From Eumeta japonica (taxonomy: Eukaryota; Arthropoda; Insecta; Lepidoptera; Psychidae), in NCBI GenBank assembly GCA_005406025.1, contig BGZK01000006.1, positions 248,001 to 312,000 of the forward strand: a DNA stretch of 64,000 bases. Direction: 5' to 3'. The position numbers and the translations under genes were made by a program. Within the stretch, counting starts at the first letter, position 1. Each line of letters begins with the position of its first letter. The notes under the pieces were generated by a model. It saw only the letters and a list, made by a program, of their open reading frames with translations, did no database searches and was not told the origin of the DNA. This document shows positions 26,001 through 34,509 of this stretch, piece after piece.

Positions 26001-28222
26001 TACTGTTATACTTCACTCACAATATAATACCATAACCCATTCACCATCAAATACTGACAACCATACTCGAAGGCCTGTGAATGTGGTCACCGGTGGAATG
26101 TGGTCATGTGCTCGTAATGTCCGAGGTGATTCCGTTCAAAACGTGTTTATGACGCAACGGGACATTACGTACACGACCGTTTAGCACAATCCTATTATGT
26201 TCCCTGTAGTTATAGCAAAAGCATGACTGGCTGGATGACGCCAAAACCCGAGTCGTCCTAAAGTTTTACTTTGAAGGACAGACCCAAGTCTTACATCCTG
26301 GCCGCTCCTTTGAGGAAAAATTTTTTATCGACTCTCTATTATGAATGTTTGTCGAGAATCTCGTATTTTAAATTTTATTATGTGACAGTGCATGACATAT
26401 CTAACCTTTTATGTGTTTTTCTATTCTCCGTATTTTTGATACTGTGACTCTATGTATATTTAAAATGTATTTTATATTTTCAATAGACTAGTCGTTCATT
26501 GCACACGTTCATTCAAATTGTTATTTCTATTTTTTTTATGAAAATTACGATTCAAACGTAATTTTTATTTGAAAAGTTACAAATATTTATAGTCAAATCG
26601 TTTTGTACAATCCAATAATTGATATTATTGTAAATCAAAATTCGTATTCGGTTTTATAGCACAAATGATTTTTGTTGACTTTTTAAAAATAAATTTCTCT
26701 GCATGTCATGAATATCGTACAGTTACCTATATGCAGGTTCGACATATAAGACATTTGAGGTTCAAAATAAAAATATATATTAAAAAAAAAAAATTAATTT
26801 ATATAATACTTCAAGAGTTACAATTGATAAAGGTGTAAAGGTTTCGCGACGTTTTATCCCTTTCGCATAACTAACGGCGAAGGATGCACGACTGCCAACA
26901 AAAGCTTGCTCGCCAGTGTGCTATCCTGTGAAATTCAACTCGAAAACATCGATTCAAACCTTTATCCTGTATTGATCAATCTATAAGCTTTAAAACATTC
27001 ATTTGATTTAACAAAATTAATTACTTTGTGTCTGTTAATACAAGCAATAAGGTGAAGTAAAATGTAATAACATAAACAATTGTTCAATGTCACGTAGACT
27101 ATAACTTGTTATTTTAGCTATTTAAAAGGGGCTTCTTTTCTTTGCCGTATGAAAATTTTCCATGCGAAATGTTTCTAAGAGATGCAATATAGAATCATCC
27201 CGTCCAGTCACGCATGGCTGGCTTTACGTGTATTTTTTAATAAATAATTAACTAATCCGTATATTAAATATTGTTAATAAATTTTATCGTAAACTATACT
27301 ATGTATTCGTTTACAACTTTAGTCACTCTCAAATTGCGAGTGCGTCCAACATTTCCATATAACCCAGTTACAGTATATAGGTACTTAGTAAAAATCCGAA
27401 TGCATGAAGTGTAGTTCTTACAGCTGTTATAACTATCGTTCTGGTTTCTAAACTGGTACGGTAGAGGAACTCATCTCACCTAGAGGAAATAGCGATAGCA
27501 TTTTTAAAATCGTACTTCTAAAATGCACCAAGTTGTTGACAAATACGCGATTGAGTTTATTTTATACTAAGTCTCTTAGACATAACAAAGGTATTCTAAG
27601 TCACTTACATCCCCAAAGATAAAATTGCTATTTACAGACAAAGATTGTATACGACGGAAAAAAATATATTAGACAATTAGGAAGATACCGCTTCAGCTCG
27701 GTCGGTCAAGGAGATCGGCCATGACATTTGTCATCAACTTGACAATATAGAACATAATTATTGCCCTAGCACAGTCAGTAATTAAAAACCTTTTGTAAAG
27801 TCGACGATCGAAATGGCCATTGACGAATGCGCGTGTAACAGGCGAGAGCGAGAGGCGCGGCAGTGAGCGCGGCGGCGAGCACGATCGCGCGCACGACCGC
27901 TGGTAACGCGGGCACGCCGCCCGTGCAGTCGCCGGCCGCCGCGGCCAACATCGTCGGCATCGGCGCCGGCGCGCTCGCCACCAGCGCCGCCGGCGTGCCC
28001 GCCCCGATGCCGGCGCCCGCGCCCATCGTGGCGTCCCCCGCGCGCCGCCCCGGCCCCGCCCTGGTGCCGGCCCCCTCGGCGCAGCCGCTCCAGTCCGCGC
28101 AACCGCCGACCTCGCAGCCCAACCTCATGCAGAAGTTCTCCGAGATGACGGCCCCCGGCGGCGACATCCTCAGCAAGGGCAAGGAGCTCATATTCATGAA
28201 GTTCGGCCTCGGCGGCAAATAA
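4826..28222 (+). CDS. Rbp: RIM-binding protein (Rbp), multi-exon gene
   Basis: Presynaptic active-zone scaffold. In the family, the SH3 domains bind proline-rich motifs in RIM and voltage-gated calcium channels and tether channels to release sites. Exons read: 4826-5020, 5892-6099, 6223-7140, 7225-7345, 7417-7594, 7674-7806, 8331-8521, 8976-9179, 10139-10336, 10954-11148, 11496-11756, (12679-12738 optional), 13793-13894, 14761-14970, 15440-15663, 16265-16531, 17184-17349, 24601-24726, 25627-25700, 27842-28222. With the start at 4829 this is about 1,450 codons. Domain order is coiled coil (about 1-130), Ser/Thr/Gly-rich linker (134-439), SH3-I (about 460-540), three FN3 domains (about 584-870), acidic IPAIEITKEG linker (934-967), Gln-rich linker, SH3-II (about 1065-1135), SH3-III (about 1165-1235), Pro/Gly-rich segment and conserved C-terminus. 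This SH3-FN3x3-SH3-SH3 order is diagnostic. Splice phases agree at every junction except for one missing base in exon 15440-15663. The largest intron (17350-24600) is packed with transposons. Confidence 0.93.
5892..6099 (+). CDS. Rbp: Rbp exon: second coiled-coil segment
   Basis: Acceptor AAATAG, donor GTCAGT, ending one base into a Gly codon. It continues the coiled coil (ETVRCEELQLELSAALRARS) and ends with IERIMAKIEQDNRILAELE, a second strong heptad stretch. Confidence 0.87.
6223..7140 (+). CDS. Rbp: Rbp exon: long Ser/Thr/Gly/Asn-rich linker
   Basis: This is the largest exon, 918 bases with no stop. The acceptor follows a poly-T tract and the donor is GTATGT. The encoded 306 residues are low in complexity, with imperfect repeats of the form GGLTSIGGIQSTLTGGLGNP, and are probably disordered. 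The last part (LDEIDLGIGRYGTV and following) is less repetitive and leads into SH3-I. The long open frames on the opposite strand here are shadows of this exon. Confidence 0.88.
7225..7345 (+). CDS. Rbp: Rbp exon: start of SH3-I
   Basis: Acceptor TTTCAG, donor GTAAGT. It encodes RCCVYIARFSYDPPE, the first strand and RT-loop entry of an SH3 domain (ALYDY-like). The phase joins exactly to the next exon through a split Glu codon. Confidence 0.92.
7417..7594 (+). CDS. Rbp: Rbp exon: rest of SH3-I
   Basis: It encodes IESAEGELSICAGDYLLVWG, then the variable loop, then RRGLVPANFVQRL, the conserved SH3 G(L/Y)VPxNFV ending. Donor GTCAAT, phase 0. Confidence 0.92.
7674..7806 (+). CDS. Rbp: Rbp exon: acidic linker between SH3-I and FN3-I
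   Basis: It encodes AVVATLRDVDESATTAV, then MSLSREVARLSEVADIGEG and an acidic run (EDDDN). Acceptor TTACAG, donor GTATGT; the last codon is split and completed by the next exon to give Val of VPAPRQL. Confidence 0.88.
8331..8521 (+). CDS. Rbp: Rbp exon: first half of FN3-I
   Basis: It begins VPAPRQLTLERQLNKSVLIG and continues WTSPEG, the A-C strand pattern of a fibronectin type III domain with its core Trp. It then reads ESYHVYVDGVLKTTV. Acceptor CGCTAG, donor GTTAGT, phase 0 at the 3' end. Confidence 0.9.
8976..9179 (+). CDS. Rbp: Rbp exon: end of FN3-I, start of FN3-II
   Basis: It starts PHRISVRSVTASRRTSRDA, the F-G strands of FN3-I. It ends AVISWLPANSNHQHVVCVNN, the B-C strands of FN3-II with the core Trp. 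Acceptor TGCAG, donor GTAAAT; 68 codons, phase 0 at both ends. Confidence 0.9.
9450..9898. mobile_element. 449-bp MITE with about 40-50-bp inverted ends and TTA target duplication
   Basis: The ends are near-perfect inverted repeats. The left end reads CATCCGGCATTAGAAAAATG and continues about 30 bases more; the right end is its reverse complement with few changes. TTA flanks both sides (9447-9449 and 9899-9901). A 3-bp TWA duplication fits the PIF/Harbinger group, but no transposase is present, so the superfamily is an inference. It sits in the intron between Rbp exons 9179 and 10139. Confidence 0.82.
10139..10336 (+). CDS. Rbp: Rbp exon: second half of FN3-II
   Basis: It encodes YRHTITGLSPSTQYRVTVRA, the E-F strand signature of FN3 (L-x-P-x-T-x-Y-x-V-x-V). 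It ends FRTLPKGLPDPPAEIM, the linker into the next FN3. Acceptor TTTCCAG, donor GTATGT, 66 codons, phase 0 at both ends. Confidence 0.92.
10954..11148 (+). CDS. Rbp: Rbp exon: first part of FN3-III
   Basis: It encodes VEAGPQDGTLLVTWQPVLRP, then GPVTGYAVYADGKKV, the B-C-C' strands of the third FN3. Acceptor GCGGCAG, donor GTGAGT, 65 codons, phase 0. Confidence 0.92.
11496..11756 (+). CDS. Rbp: Rbp exon: end of FN3-III and linker
   Basis: It starts VRTKSRDSQSSDSAPTPIPP, the last FN3 strand and exit. It continues through a Gly/Pro/Arg-rich stretch (MPRMPGTGIGAGPAPAPGYR) to HDENLSDKEIYPSS. Acceptor GCGTAG, donor GTGATA, 87 codons. Neighbouring frames stay open for length only because of high GC. 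Confidence 0.88.
11852..12441 (-). pseudogene. Unidentified coding-like fragments inside an Rbp intron
   Basis: Two minus-strand frames lie close together. The one at 12441-12139 (100 codons, no ATG, in-frame stop directly upstream) has ordinary protein composition (for example RFALGSKKWRTEIENFARN). The one at 12070-11852 (72 codons, with ATG) reads MKLKNIINELSKEIDCEQKL and resembles a short coiled coil. They are in different frames and no GT..AG pair joins them. I do not recognise the family. A decayed retrocopy or chance frames are both possible. Confidence 0.3.
12679..12738 (+). CDS. Rbp: Candidate Rbp cassette exon (20 codons)
   Basis: The 60 bases are bounded by a pyrimidine-rich acceptor (ACCTTTTCGTAG) and a good donor (GTAAGG). 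They keep phase 0 on both sides, so the exon could be included or skipped without changing frame. The peptide would be PTSGFGTGLLKSIFDKITPS. No family similarity is known to me; support rests on the splice sites and phase. Confidence 0.42.
13793..13894 (+). CDS. Rbp: Rbp exon: acidic IPAIEITKEG linker
   Basis: Acceptor GCATCAG, donor GTCTGG, 34 codons, phase 0 both sides. It encodes QSGIPAIEITKEGAAEACSE, then DELQES and a basic end. An I-P-x-I-E-I-T motif followed by acidic residues occurs between the FN3 block and SH3-II in RIM-binding proteins, which supports this small exon. It has no ATG and is short, so simple frame searches miss it. Confidence 0.8.
14761..14970 (+). CDS. Rbp: Rbp exon: Gln/Pro-rich linker
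   Basis: Acceptor GACGTCAG, donor GTCAGT, 70 codons, phase 0 both sides. The peptide is very Gln-rich (QQPSQPAQASQQQSGQQYPN and more) and ends RGRPPNPHQ. It is probably disordered. The open frames on the other strand are shadows of this exon. Confidence 0.82.
15440..15663 (+). CDS. Rbp: Rbp exon: Gly/Gln linker and first half of SH3-II, with an apparent one-base frame break
   Basis: From the acceptor (CAGCAG before 15440) the phase-0 frame reads GANLPYGPRAGALGG to SLPQTQRGAG. The SH3 part, RYFVALFDYDPATMSPNPES to FSEGDAIK, is one frame over. The switch must fall near 15550-15570, where one base is missing relative to a continuous frame. Alternatives are acceptors at 15511 or 15538, which would give the SH3 frame directly (ending KPAADSKRSRYFVA). 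Donor GTGAGT, phase 0. The SH3 identity is secure; the upstream joint is not. Confidence 0.78.
15722..16085. mobile_element. MITE-like repeat, copy A (ACGTGATAACGTC inverted repeats)
   Basis: The left end reads AAAGTCGGTTTACGGACAAT followed by TTTTACGTGATAACATC. The right end reads GACGTTATCACGTCAAAA, an inverted version of that second part. It is closely related along its length to 36425-36785, sharing for instance CTCGCACGCTCGGCTCAGG, TGACAATGAGTCAT and TTATCGATTTATAAGAC. It lies between Rbp exons 15663 and 16265. Confidence 0.8.
16265..16531 (+). CDS. Rbp: Rbp exon: end of SH3-II, linker, start of SH3-III
   Basis: It opens with VWGDKDADGFYWGECRGRRG then YVPHNMVVEV, the classic second half of RIM-BP SH3-II. 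A poly-Ala/Gly linker follows. It closes with RRMVALYDYDPQELSPNVDA, the start of SH3-III. Acceptor GTCTTAG, donor GTGAGT, 89 codons, phase 0. Confidence 0.96.
17184..17349 (+). CDS. Rbp: Rbp exon: rest of SH3-III
   Basis: It encodes AELSFQTGQIIHVYGDMDDD, then GFYMAEIDGVRGLVPSNFL, the conserved end of SH3-III, then a short Gln/Gly tail. Acceptor TTGCAG, donor GTACCA, ending one base into a Gly codon. Confidence 0.95.
19529..19681. mobile_element. 153-bp hAT-type MITE with 8-bp TSD GTATGGCA
   Basis: The element begins CAGTGGCGGATTTAT and ends AAATCCAGGACTG, an imperfect inverted pair. The 8-bp direct repeat GTATGGCA flanks it exactly (19521-19528 and 19682-19689). CAG-type ends with an 8-bp duplication are typical of hAT elements. 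It is too short to code for anything. Its G+C-rich core (CCGCCCC, CGCCCCTAGG) stands out from the AT-rich intron. Confidence 0.88.
19868..20115 (+). repeat. tRNA-derived SINE-like element
   Basis: The head resembles a tRNA gene: GGGGCTAAGTGCTTAAGAG fits an A box and GGGTTAGATTCTGAC fits a B box about 40 bases on. A body without coding potential follows (AGCAGCCTCCACCTCGC, GTTCGAGTCTG). No clear target duplication was found, so the exact ends are approximate. Confidence 0.5.
20812..22075 (-). mobile_element. Dead mariner-family element with terminal inverted repeats
   Basis: The ends are TGAGGGGTATGCCAAA and its imperfect reverse complement (14 of 16 bases), each flanked by TA. The length of 1,264 bp is normal for mariner. 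Read on the + strand, fragments of a mariner-type transposase remain (for example LIRENRRFTYVELEQ, FLKCCPRWM, HKLTNEQKNHRIDWC, EEN-like NSPGFF region). They are broken by stops and shifts. The strand given is nominal, since the recognisable fragments are on +. A 20-bp foldback has replaced or interrupted the middle (21379-21424). Confidence 0.78.
23627..24404. mobile_element. Inverted-repeat DNA element (CCATCCATAAATTA ends)
   Basis: The left end reads GAGCCATCCATAAATTAGTC and the right end carries the inverse, GACGTAATTTATGGATGGCC followed by CC. A minus-strand frame inside (24225-23905, 106 codons, with a CxxC pair in KCLVCHRQ) is unrecognised and may be a transposase or passenger remnant. 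A partial second copy of the right end is at 48345-48440. No convincing target duplication was found. Confidence 0.65.
24601..24726 (+). CDS. Rbp: Rbp exon: Arg/Gly/Pro-rich segment
   Basis: Acceptor TTGCGCAG. The frame entered from the previous exon reads GVSGAQRTSAGRGRGQGPGA, then a proline run and NVAPAPRMQNRKP. The donor is GTCCGT. The very high GC distinguishes it from the flanks. It lies after SH3-III, and the phase fits both neighbours. Confidence 0.8.
25627..25700 (+). CDS. Rbp: Rbp exon: short segment before the C-terminus
   Basis: Acceptor TTTGCTAG, donor GTAAAA. It completes a split Asp codon and reads DACPLPPSQLDHNTCASNPE then QANAQ, ending phase 0. If the donor is not used, the frame continues for 11 codons (VKENVYIDPQQ) to a stop at 25734, giving a possible short C-terminal isoform. 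Confidence 0.75.
27842..28222 (+). CDS. Rbp: Rbp terminal coding exon
   Basis: Acceptor GTAACAG directly after an in-frame TAA, so the frame can only be entered by splicing. It gives 126 codons of Ala/Pro-rich sequence and ends QKFSEMTAPGGDILSKGKEL then IFMKFGLGGK and TAA at 28220. The conserved-looking end contrasts with the low-complexity start. Phase 0 matches exon 25627-25700. The minus-strand frames here are GC-driven shadows. Confidence 0.85.
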   Translation, partial: ARARGAAVSAAASTIARTTAGNAGTPPVQSPAAAANIVGIGAGALATSAAGVPAPMPAPAPIVASPARRPGPALVPAPSAQPLQSAQPPTSQPNLMQKFSEMTAPGGDILSKGKELIFMKFGLGGK

Positions 28223-31200
28223 TGTCTAACCGCGGGCCCGGCGCCCCCTCCCCGGCGCCCCCACCCCGGCGGCCTGCTGCTGCTGCTGCGATCGTTAACA
28301 GTATTTTTATAATTTCACCGGCCGTACGACGTGGAATAGTTAAGGGATTGTAAATAAATTAAATGTTCGATACACGCACAGTTTAGTGGGTATGCGTACT
28401 GTTAGCGCTGTCTCGTTAGTGATGATTAGTATTTTAAACACCCGAAACTAGAGTTTAATGATTTCGTTCGAGTTGTGTACCCTTTCGCTCTTCGACTCGT
28501 TCGAGCGGACGGTTCGAACTGTCGTATCTGATTTTCGGTTTTGTGCGCATGGAACATGGGTTATGAGTTTCACGTGACCATAGCCTATTTCGTGATTGTG
28601 TCGAGATGTTCTTGTCGAGAAAGGTTAAATGTATACTTGGACATCTCTTGACAGAAGAAAATTCTATGTTGATGTACAAGATGCAACATTTGCTTTGGGA
28701 AATATATCTCGTTGGGTCAGGTGAGTTTCACGTGAACAATGATATAGGTAGTTGTGACTCCAAACTAGCACAAAATCATGGATACACCTATTCCAACTCA
28801 CCTACGAAATAACTTCTGAAATCTCATCATTTTCAAAGGAACTACAATTTGTATAAATTCGAAGTCAAAAAAAATTAATAGGTTTCATTTAATAATATTG
28901 CTTTGCAAATCAATAATATCGATTTGTCTTATTAAAATTTATCTGTCTTTAATTCAAAATTTATAGACATAAACTATACCGTCCTCTCGATTTTTTTTGA
29001 TTTTACTCGATATCTATTTCTATAATATGTATTTTAAAATCTCAATAAAAGTTTTCTCCATTAATTTTTTAAAATATTAAATTTCGAAATATACAATGTT
29101 TAATTTTTAGGACCAAGTGTTAAAATTTATAACGTCACATTTTCGGAACTACAATCTAGTATTTTTAATATTGTATCCAGCTACGTATACTTATATAGAC
29201 TTTAAATGATAAATAGGTAATAATAGTGCATAATGTTTGTGTAAGCGCTGTACAAAGCATGTCCGATGCTGCAAGTGCATTAGTATCAATGACGTTTCGC
29301 TGACTCTGTCTATTCGAAATAATAATATTCTGTGATAGTAGAAGTGATACCATCTTATCATTGCTATACGATATTGTGTATCATTCGTCATCTAGCAATA
29401 CTTGTGACAAATATCTGCGTATTCGATATGTTCGGACTGCCACTGTTAATCTAAACGCTGCGTTAAAATAAATATTGTACCGTTTTCTAAACGGAACACC
29501 GTTTGTGTAATCATAATTTTTAAAACTGTAAATTTCATAAAAGCTTTTACGGAATTTAAAAGTTGTAACGGAATTTGAAACTATTGTAATTCAAATATAA
29601 TGACGTTAGCCGGAGAGACTGCATTTGAATAGCATAAATTTACTAAATAATATATATATCACTGTTTGATTGATTTGTAAGTTGTAAGTTTTGTACATTA
29701 ATTTGCGTCAAAAAAAAAAAAATTAAAAGGTTGTCTATAAAATTTGCGAGTGTTAGATTTAAAAGGACTACTTTATTCACATAAAGTGCTCCAACTTGAA
29801 TTGTAAAAGTAAATGTCGTACTCGAATATCACAGGAACGCAAATTGTTGCGTCGTGATCTGAAATCGCGTAATAAAATTAATGACATCTGCGCCGATAGA
29901 AAGTTATATTATTATTTTGACAGAGTCCTGTTCCATCTGAGAAAGTGGAACGATGTGGGATGTGCGAGAGCGGGATTAGGTTATCTGAACCAATGTTTGA
30001 TCCAGTTACCGTTATGATAGTGTCACAATAATACGATATAGGGAATAAGGCGACCGAACGTTGTATTAAGAAATTATGGACAACCCTTTGTGAGGGCTTC
30101 GTCGAATTTTCTTTGTCTCATATAACGAATGAACGAATACAATTGTGCAGCACAGATTATATTTCCGAAGAAAATATTTGCAATATAAAAATGTTGCCAT
30201 ACGAATGTTTTTGTAATGAAAGTGAACTTCCGAAAGTAACATAAACACGCAACTGTGTTAACTTATAAATAATATCAGCAAGCGATGGACACAGTTATCA
30301 TTTTAGTATTTCAATTCCACATCACACAGACAACGTTATGTGTTTCATACAATAAGTAGAAAAGTAGTATTATTCACAGATAACACTCCTAAATGATATC
30401 TATCTTTGAAGTGTATAGGAATATGTTTTTTTTTAATACAGTTCTAGGTTTTATGGATTCTATTGTATTTAATGTTTATATTTTATTATATTAACCGTAA
30501 GATTAGTTCCGTGGTTGTCTAATATTATTGAGAATTCAAATTTGGAACGTTATGTATTAATAGGAAGACATTTTTTTTTTCAAATAGTAAAAGTTCGTTC
30601 ATATCAAGAACTAACTTTCTTCCATCTAATTGGTGGTAAATATGTTTAACATCAGTCACTGCTGTGACATGATAAACTGAATTTATCATAGGTACTTAAT
30701 TTTGATTTCTTCTAAAGGATCGTTCGACGAATTTGATCGTGTATATTTTATAGTAAGTACACGAGTTCTACGCGTCAAGAATGAAGAAAACGAGAGAAGG
30801 CATTGGATACTGGATAAGATGTGACCATGATACAAATCGTGCGGCAGACTTTCCAATTATTCTTACACCGGCTGTTGTCGCTTCAATCGATATTTCGTAC
30901 AATATAACGGGAAGTTCGTGAATTCGTCGCAGAGAATTTTAAAATACTGCAATCGACAAACAGCAATATATTAGTAAGAATATGATAAACAGATTGTGAA
31001 ACAATGCGACAGTTACCCACAAAAATATATACATGATGCAAAATATTCTCTTGGTTTTAAGCGGGAAAGTGATCTTTTGCCCATATAATTTTTTTTGTAA
31101 TAAATGTTGCTTACCATCCACAATTTAAATTAGTTGTGCAATGATTTTGTAGACATCTTTACATTGTAGATGATGTTTCAATATTCTATATTGTTGTCTA

Positions 31201-34200
31201 AGAAAAATTCACATTTGAACGAAATAGTCTATGACGTTTTGAACTAACCAATCTACAATTTATATTCCTTAGTCTATGAATTTGGTTTTGCATGGCATGC
31301 GTCTTTAATAATGACTAGCTCATTAAGCGTCTTGCGGTTGGTAAATGATATTGTAACCTACTGAACATTATATAAAAAAAAATAAATATCGACTGTAAGT
31401 CGATTAATCGTAATGCTTAATTTGATAATATTTTGACTGTGTACATATTTTAGGGGAAGACTGTATTGAATTATAATAATATACTAAACTTGTTCTAAAA
31501 TCGTTATTGTGTATATATATAATATATATATGATTATATCGGTCGATAAGGTCGCTTCGGGTGTAGAGTTCTGCGAGGTTGCTCACTCACGTACAAGGGA
31601 TTCTCTATAAGTCCTATCGCTTTGTCCTGTATGCTTGTAATAGGGATGGCAGTTGTTGCCATTTTTTTTTTTAGAATTCTCTAAGATACGTCGTTCGTAT
31701 CATACTTCGTTTTGATCGAAAAGATAAAGTGAGTATGGAACGAAATAGTGTCTCGATACTTACGGGTGTCGCATGAAGGACAATATTGTTTATTGTCAAT
31801 TCTGAACACTAGTATAGAGATTAAACATCGGTTATAAATATATCAATTCACAATAAACGAAAAAAAAAACATGTGTCACTTTCTACTGGCAGGCATTAAT
31901 TAATATTTATTTAAGCAAGTAACAACAAAATAAGTAAGACTCAGAATATTAAGCTCAAATCTATCGATATCAGAGTATACGGCTTGTTTTCTCATTGCTG
32001 AACAAGTTCCATTGTACATATAGTTTTATAATGCCTGGGCTGTAACAACAACATATATTTTTAAATAATAATTTTGATCGGGAAAAAACTAATACCAGTT
32101 TTTAGGATTTTGTTTAAATTGGATTATGATTTTCTAAACAGACTAATGTATATATGTTTATAATAATTTATATTAAATAATTTTTTTATCATAAAAATGA
32201 ATAAGTTTTTAGCAATTAGAAAAACTAGCCACGCGAGAAATCTGTATAGACATGTCTTCTCTATATAATAGGTAAATACATATATTTCCAAGTCTGATAA
32301 GTTACAACACTTTTTTTTATTGTCAGACATAATCACAGTCAATGCGGTTTGTTTTTCAACATATATACTCTACTCTGTTGTTTTCAAATTGACGATGTTT
32401 TAAAACTTTAAGAATGTAAATGTCAATCTGTTAGAGTTAATTTCTTTAAACATAATTCTAGTCGTTTCGCAGTTATCTTAAATACAACATTCGCAAAATA
32501 TATGAAGTCTTTGAAGTGTTTTCAATATATATGTAACGTCGTTTTTGTCAATTTACTACACATGTAACATTTTTTTGTATGTTATAAATTTACCATAAAA
32601 GCTTTACTAGGCATGTTAAGATAAATCCTTAAATAACTAATAAAGTTATTTAAAAAGGTAAAATAGATCAGACAAAAGATACTATCATCGAAACAATAAT
32701 GTTATGGTATCCATGCAGTATCATGGATACCATTACAATATTGTAATTATGTTTACATAAAAGAGGTTTTACACGTAAAATACCCGTTTGTTTTGGAAAA
32801 CGAACGCGGGTGTGACCAACACGAATTGTAAAATATAAAAACATATGAACCCCGAATTAGTAACATCAGAATGTATTTTTAAATCATCAAGTTATCTACT
32901 AACGTGATTTCTATCTACATTCGAAAGATACCAGTATATGAAAATGCCCATTGTAAAAGCTATTAATAATAGCCGACCAGAATTAAAATCGGCTCACGGC
33001 AGTAATTGGTCCTGGTTATTTAGGCTAATTTGCAACCTTTTGAGATGCAATTAAATTAAATTTTACGTTAAGTTTGAGTTCATTGATTTACATTACATTA
33101 TTATATCCATACTAAAAACATGAACTTTTTGAGCATGAATTAAAAATTGCACAACAGTCATACCTCTGAATGGATAATTTAAAAAAGAAGTTTTGATTGA
33201 TTTTCCAAATGACTTATGATTTTCAAAATGGCGACTATGAAAATTGGGCGAAACTGTATCTCTTAATAAATTGTGCAAACTCCTTCGTTTTTCATATTTA
33301 AGCGAATGGAAATCTCTCTTAAAAATGAGAATTTAAAAGTCTTATATTCAAACAACTTCGTCCGAAATTAGCAATAATTTATTAGTGATATAAGTGATGA
33401 CTTGAAATTTTCCAGGTCTCAAGAGCTGAAAGTTGATACGAATGAGAAGACTTCAAAGATTCGTATTTAGATCGTGCACCATATCACAAAAGTAAAGCAT
33501 GTTATGGGGGTAGTCGTTGCAATATACGCGTTCTGCGTGTGGATGAATCTTACATTTGTATTTGAAAGGTTTCATCCAAAAACGACTTGTAGTATTCGAG
33601 AGGTTTGGTATACGGCACTTTCGAGGATCGTGTGTGGATGATCGACGGCAAACGGATGCTATATCTATTGTCCCGCTTTACATTCGTATGTCAAAGTTTA
33701 GATCCCGAGCTATGTTATTCTATTTTTGGAACAACAACAATCGTAATGACTGCCATCGCTAATTCGTTAGTCAGCTTGCCTCACTATTATAACCGTTCGT
33801 ATCGAGTCCTCACGTAGAATTTATAATGATAAATTCTTGTAAATATATAAAATGAGATTATTGCGTTCGCGCGGTTACATTACTCGGCTAAGCACAGCTA
33901 CATATCTATAACTATCTGTAATAATTGAATTTTTCTATCATTAATATTCTAGTGTTGTTTCTAACACAGTTCAAAGTTGTTCACTCGTTTATACATTGTT
34001 ACGAATCTGTACCCATATCTCTATTGCGACATGTAACTTACCTGTATCGTTGTTTGTACGAAATAATATATGAAAAGAAATATATATATACATATATATT
34101 ACTCGTGCATTCAGTGTGCATAATTAACATGTAAAGAGTTGTATATTATATATTTAATATGAATTAATGCAACCACTATTAATAATAATTATGATATGAA

Positions 34201-34260
34201 TAAAGCTCTAATAACAATGTACCAATGAAATATGCTGAAAAAAATAAATAAAACAAATGT
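28223..34260 (+). other. Probable long 3'UTR of Rbp, or Rbp 3'UTR plus intergenic DNA
   Basis: No coding frame or transposon was recognised in 6 kb. A first AATAAA lies at 28353-28358, 130 bases after the stop, inside a Pumilio-type TGTAAATA. Further AATAAA copies are at 34199-34204 and near 34242. TGTANATA sites also occur near 31440, 31508, 32013, 32145 and 33838. Insect neuronal genes often have very long 3'UTRs, so extension to about 34.26 kb is plausible but unproven. Confidence 0.4.
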
Positions 34261-34323
34261 CGCTTCTTTATGGATTGTTTTAATTTTCCCATTTTGTACA
34301 TTACGCAGTTATATTTCCTGTAT

Positions 34324-34329
34324 TTTATT
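34324..34329 (-). terminator. Polyadenylation signal AATAAA for the PLA2 gene
   Basis: AATAAA on the minus strand, 90 bases past the PLA2 stop codon. It lies only about 120 bases from the distal + strand AATAAA at 34199, so the two transcription units converge here. Confidence 0.55.
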
Positions 34330-34418
34330 GTAAGTAGCGATTCCGTAAAATATCACAGTTAGTATTGTTATCCAAACACTAAAAAGTTGTACGCTTGGAC
34401 TCGTGCATTTTACAACTT

Positions 34419-34509
34419 TTAATTCTTGTAAGTCGGTACATCAAACCACTGGTACAGTTTGCTGCTGCTGTTGTCGTAGGAATATTCAATGCACTTTTTG
34501 TTGAACCAT
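34419..34509 (-). CDS. PLA2 exon 4 (C-terminus)
   Basis: Acceptor TTTTTCAG at 34510-34511. It completes a Gly codon and reads WFNKKCIEYSYDNSSSKLYQ then WFDVPTYKN and TAA. The YQWFD motif near the end is typical of insect group III PLA2. Confidence 0.92.

Noticed and set aside
27775..28218. Minus-strand frames of 147 and 106 codons and high-GC content suggesting another gene
   Set aside because: The + frame is the terminal Rbp exon with a conserved-looking end. The minus frames are open only because of high GC and are Arg/Gly/Ala-rich.
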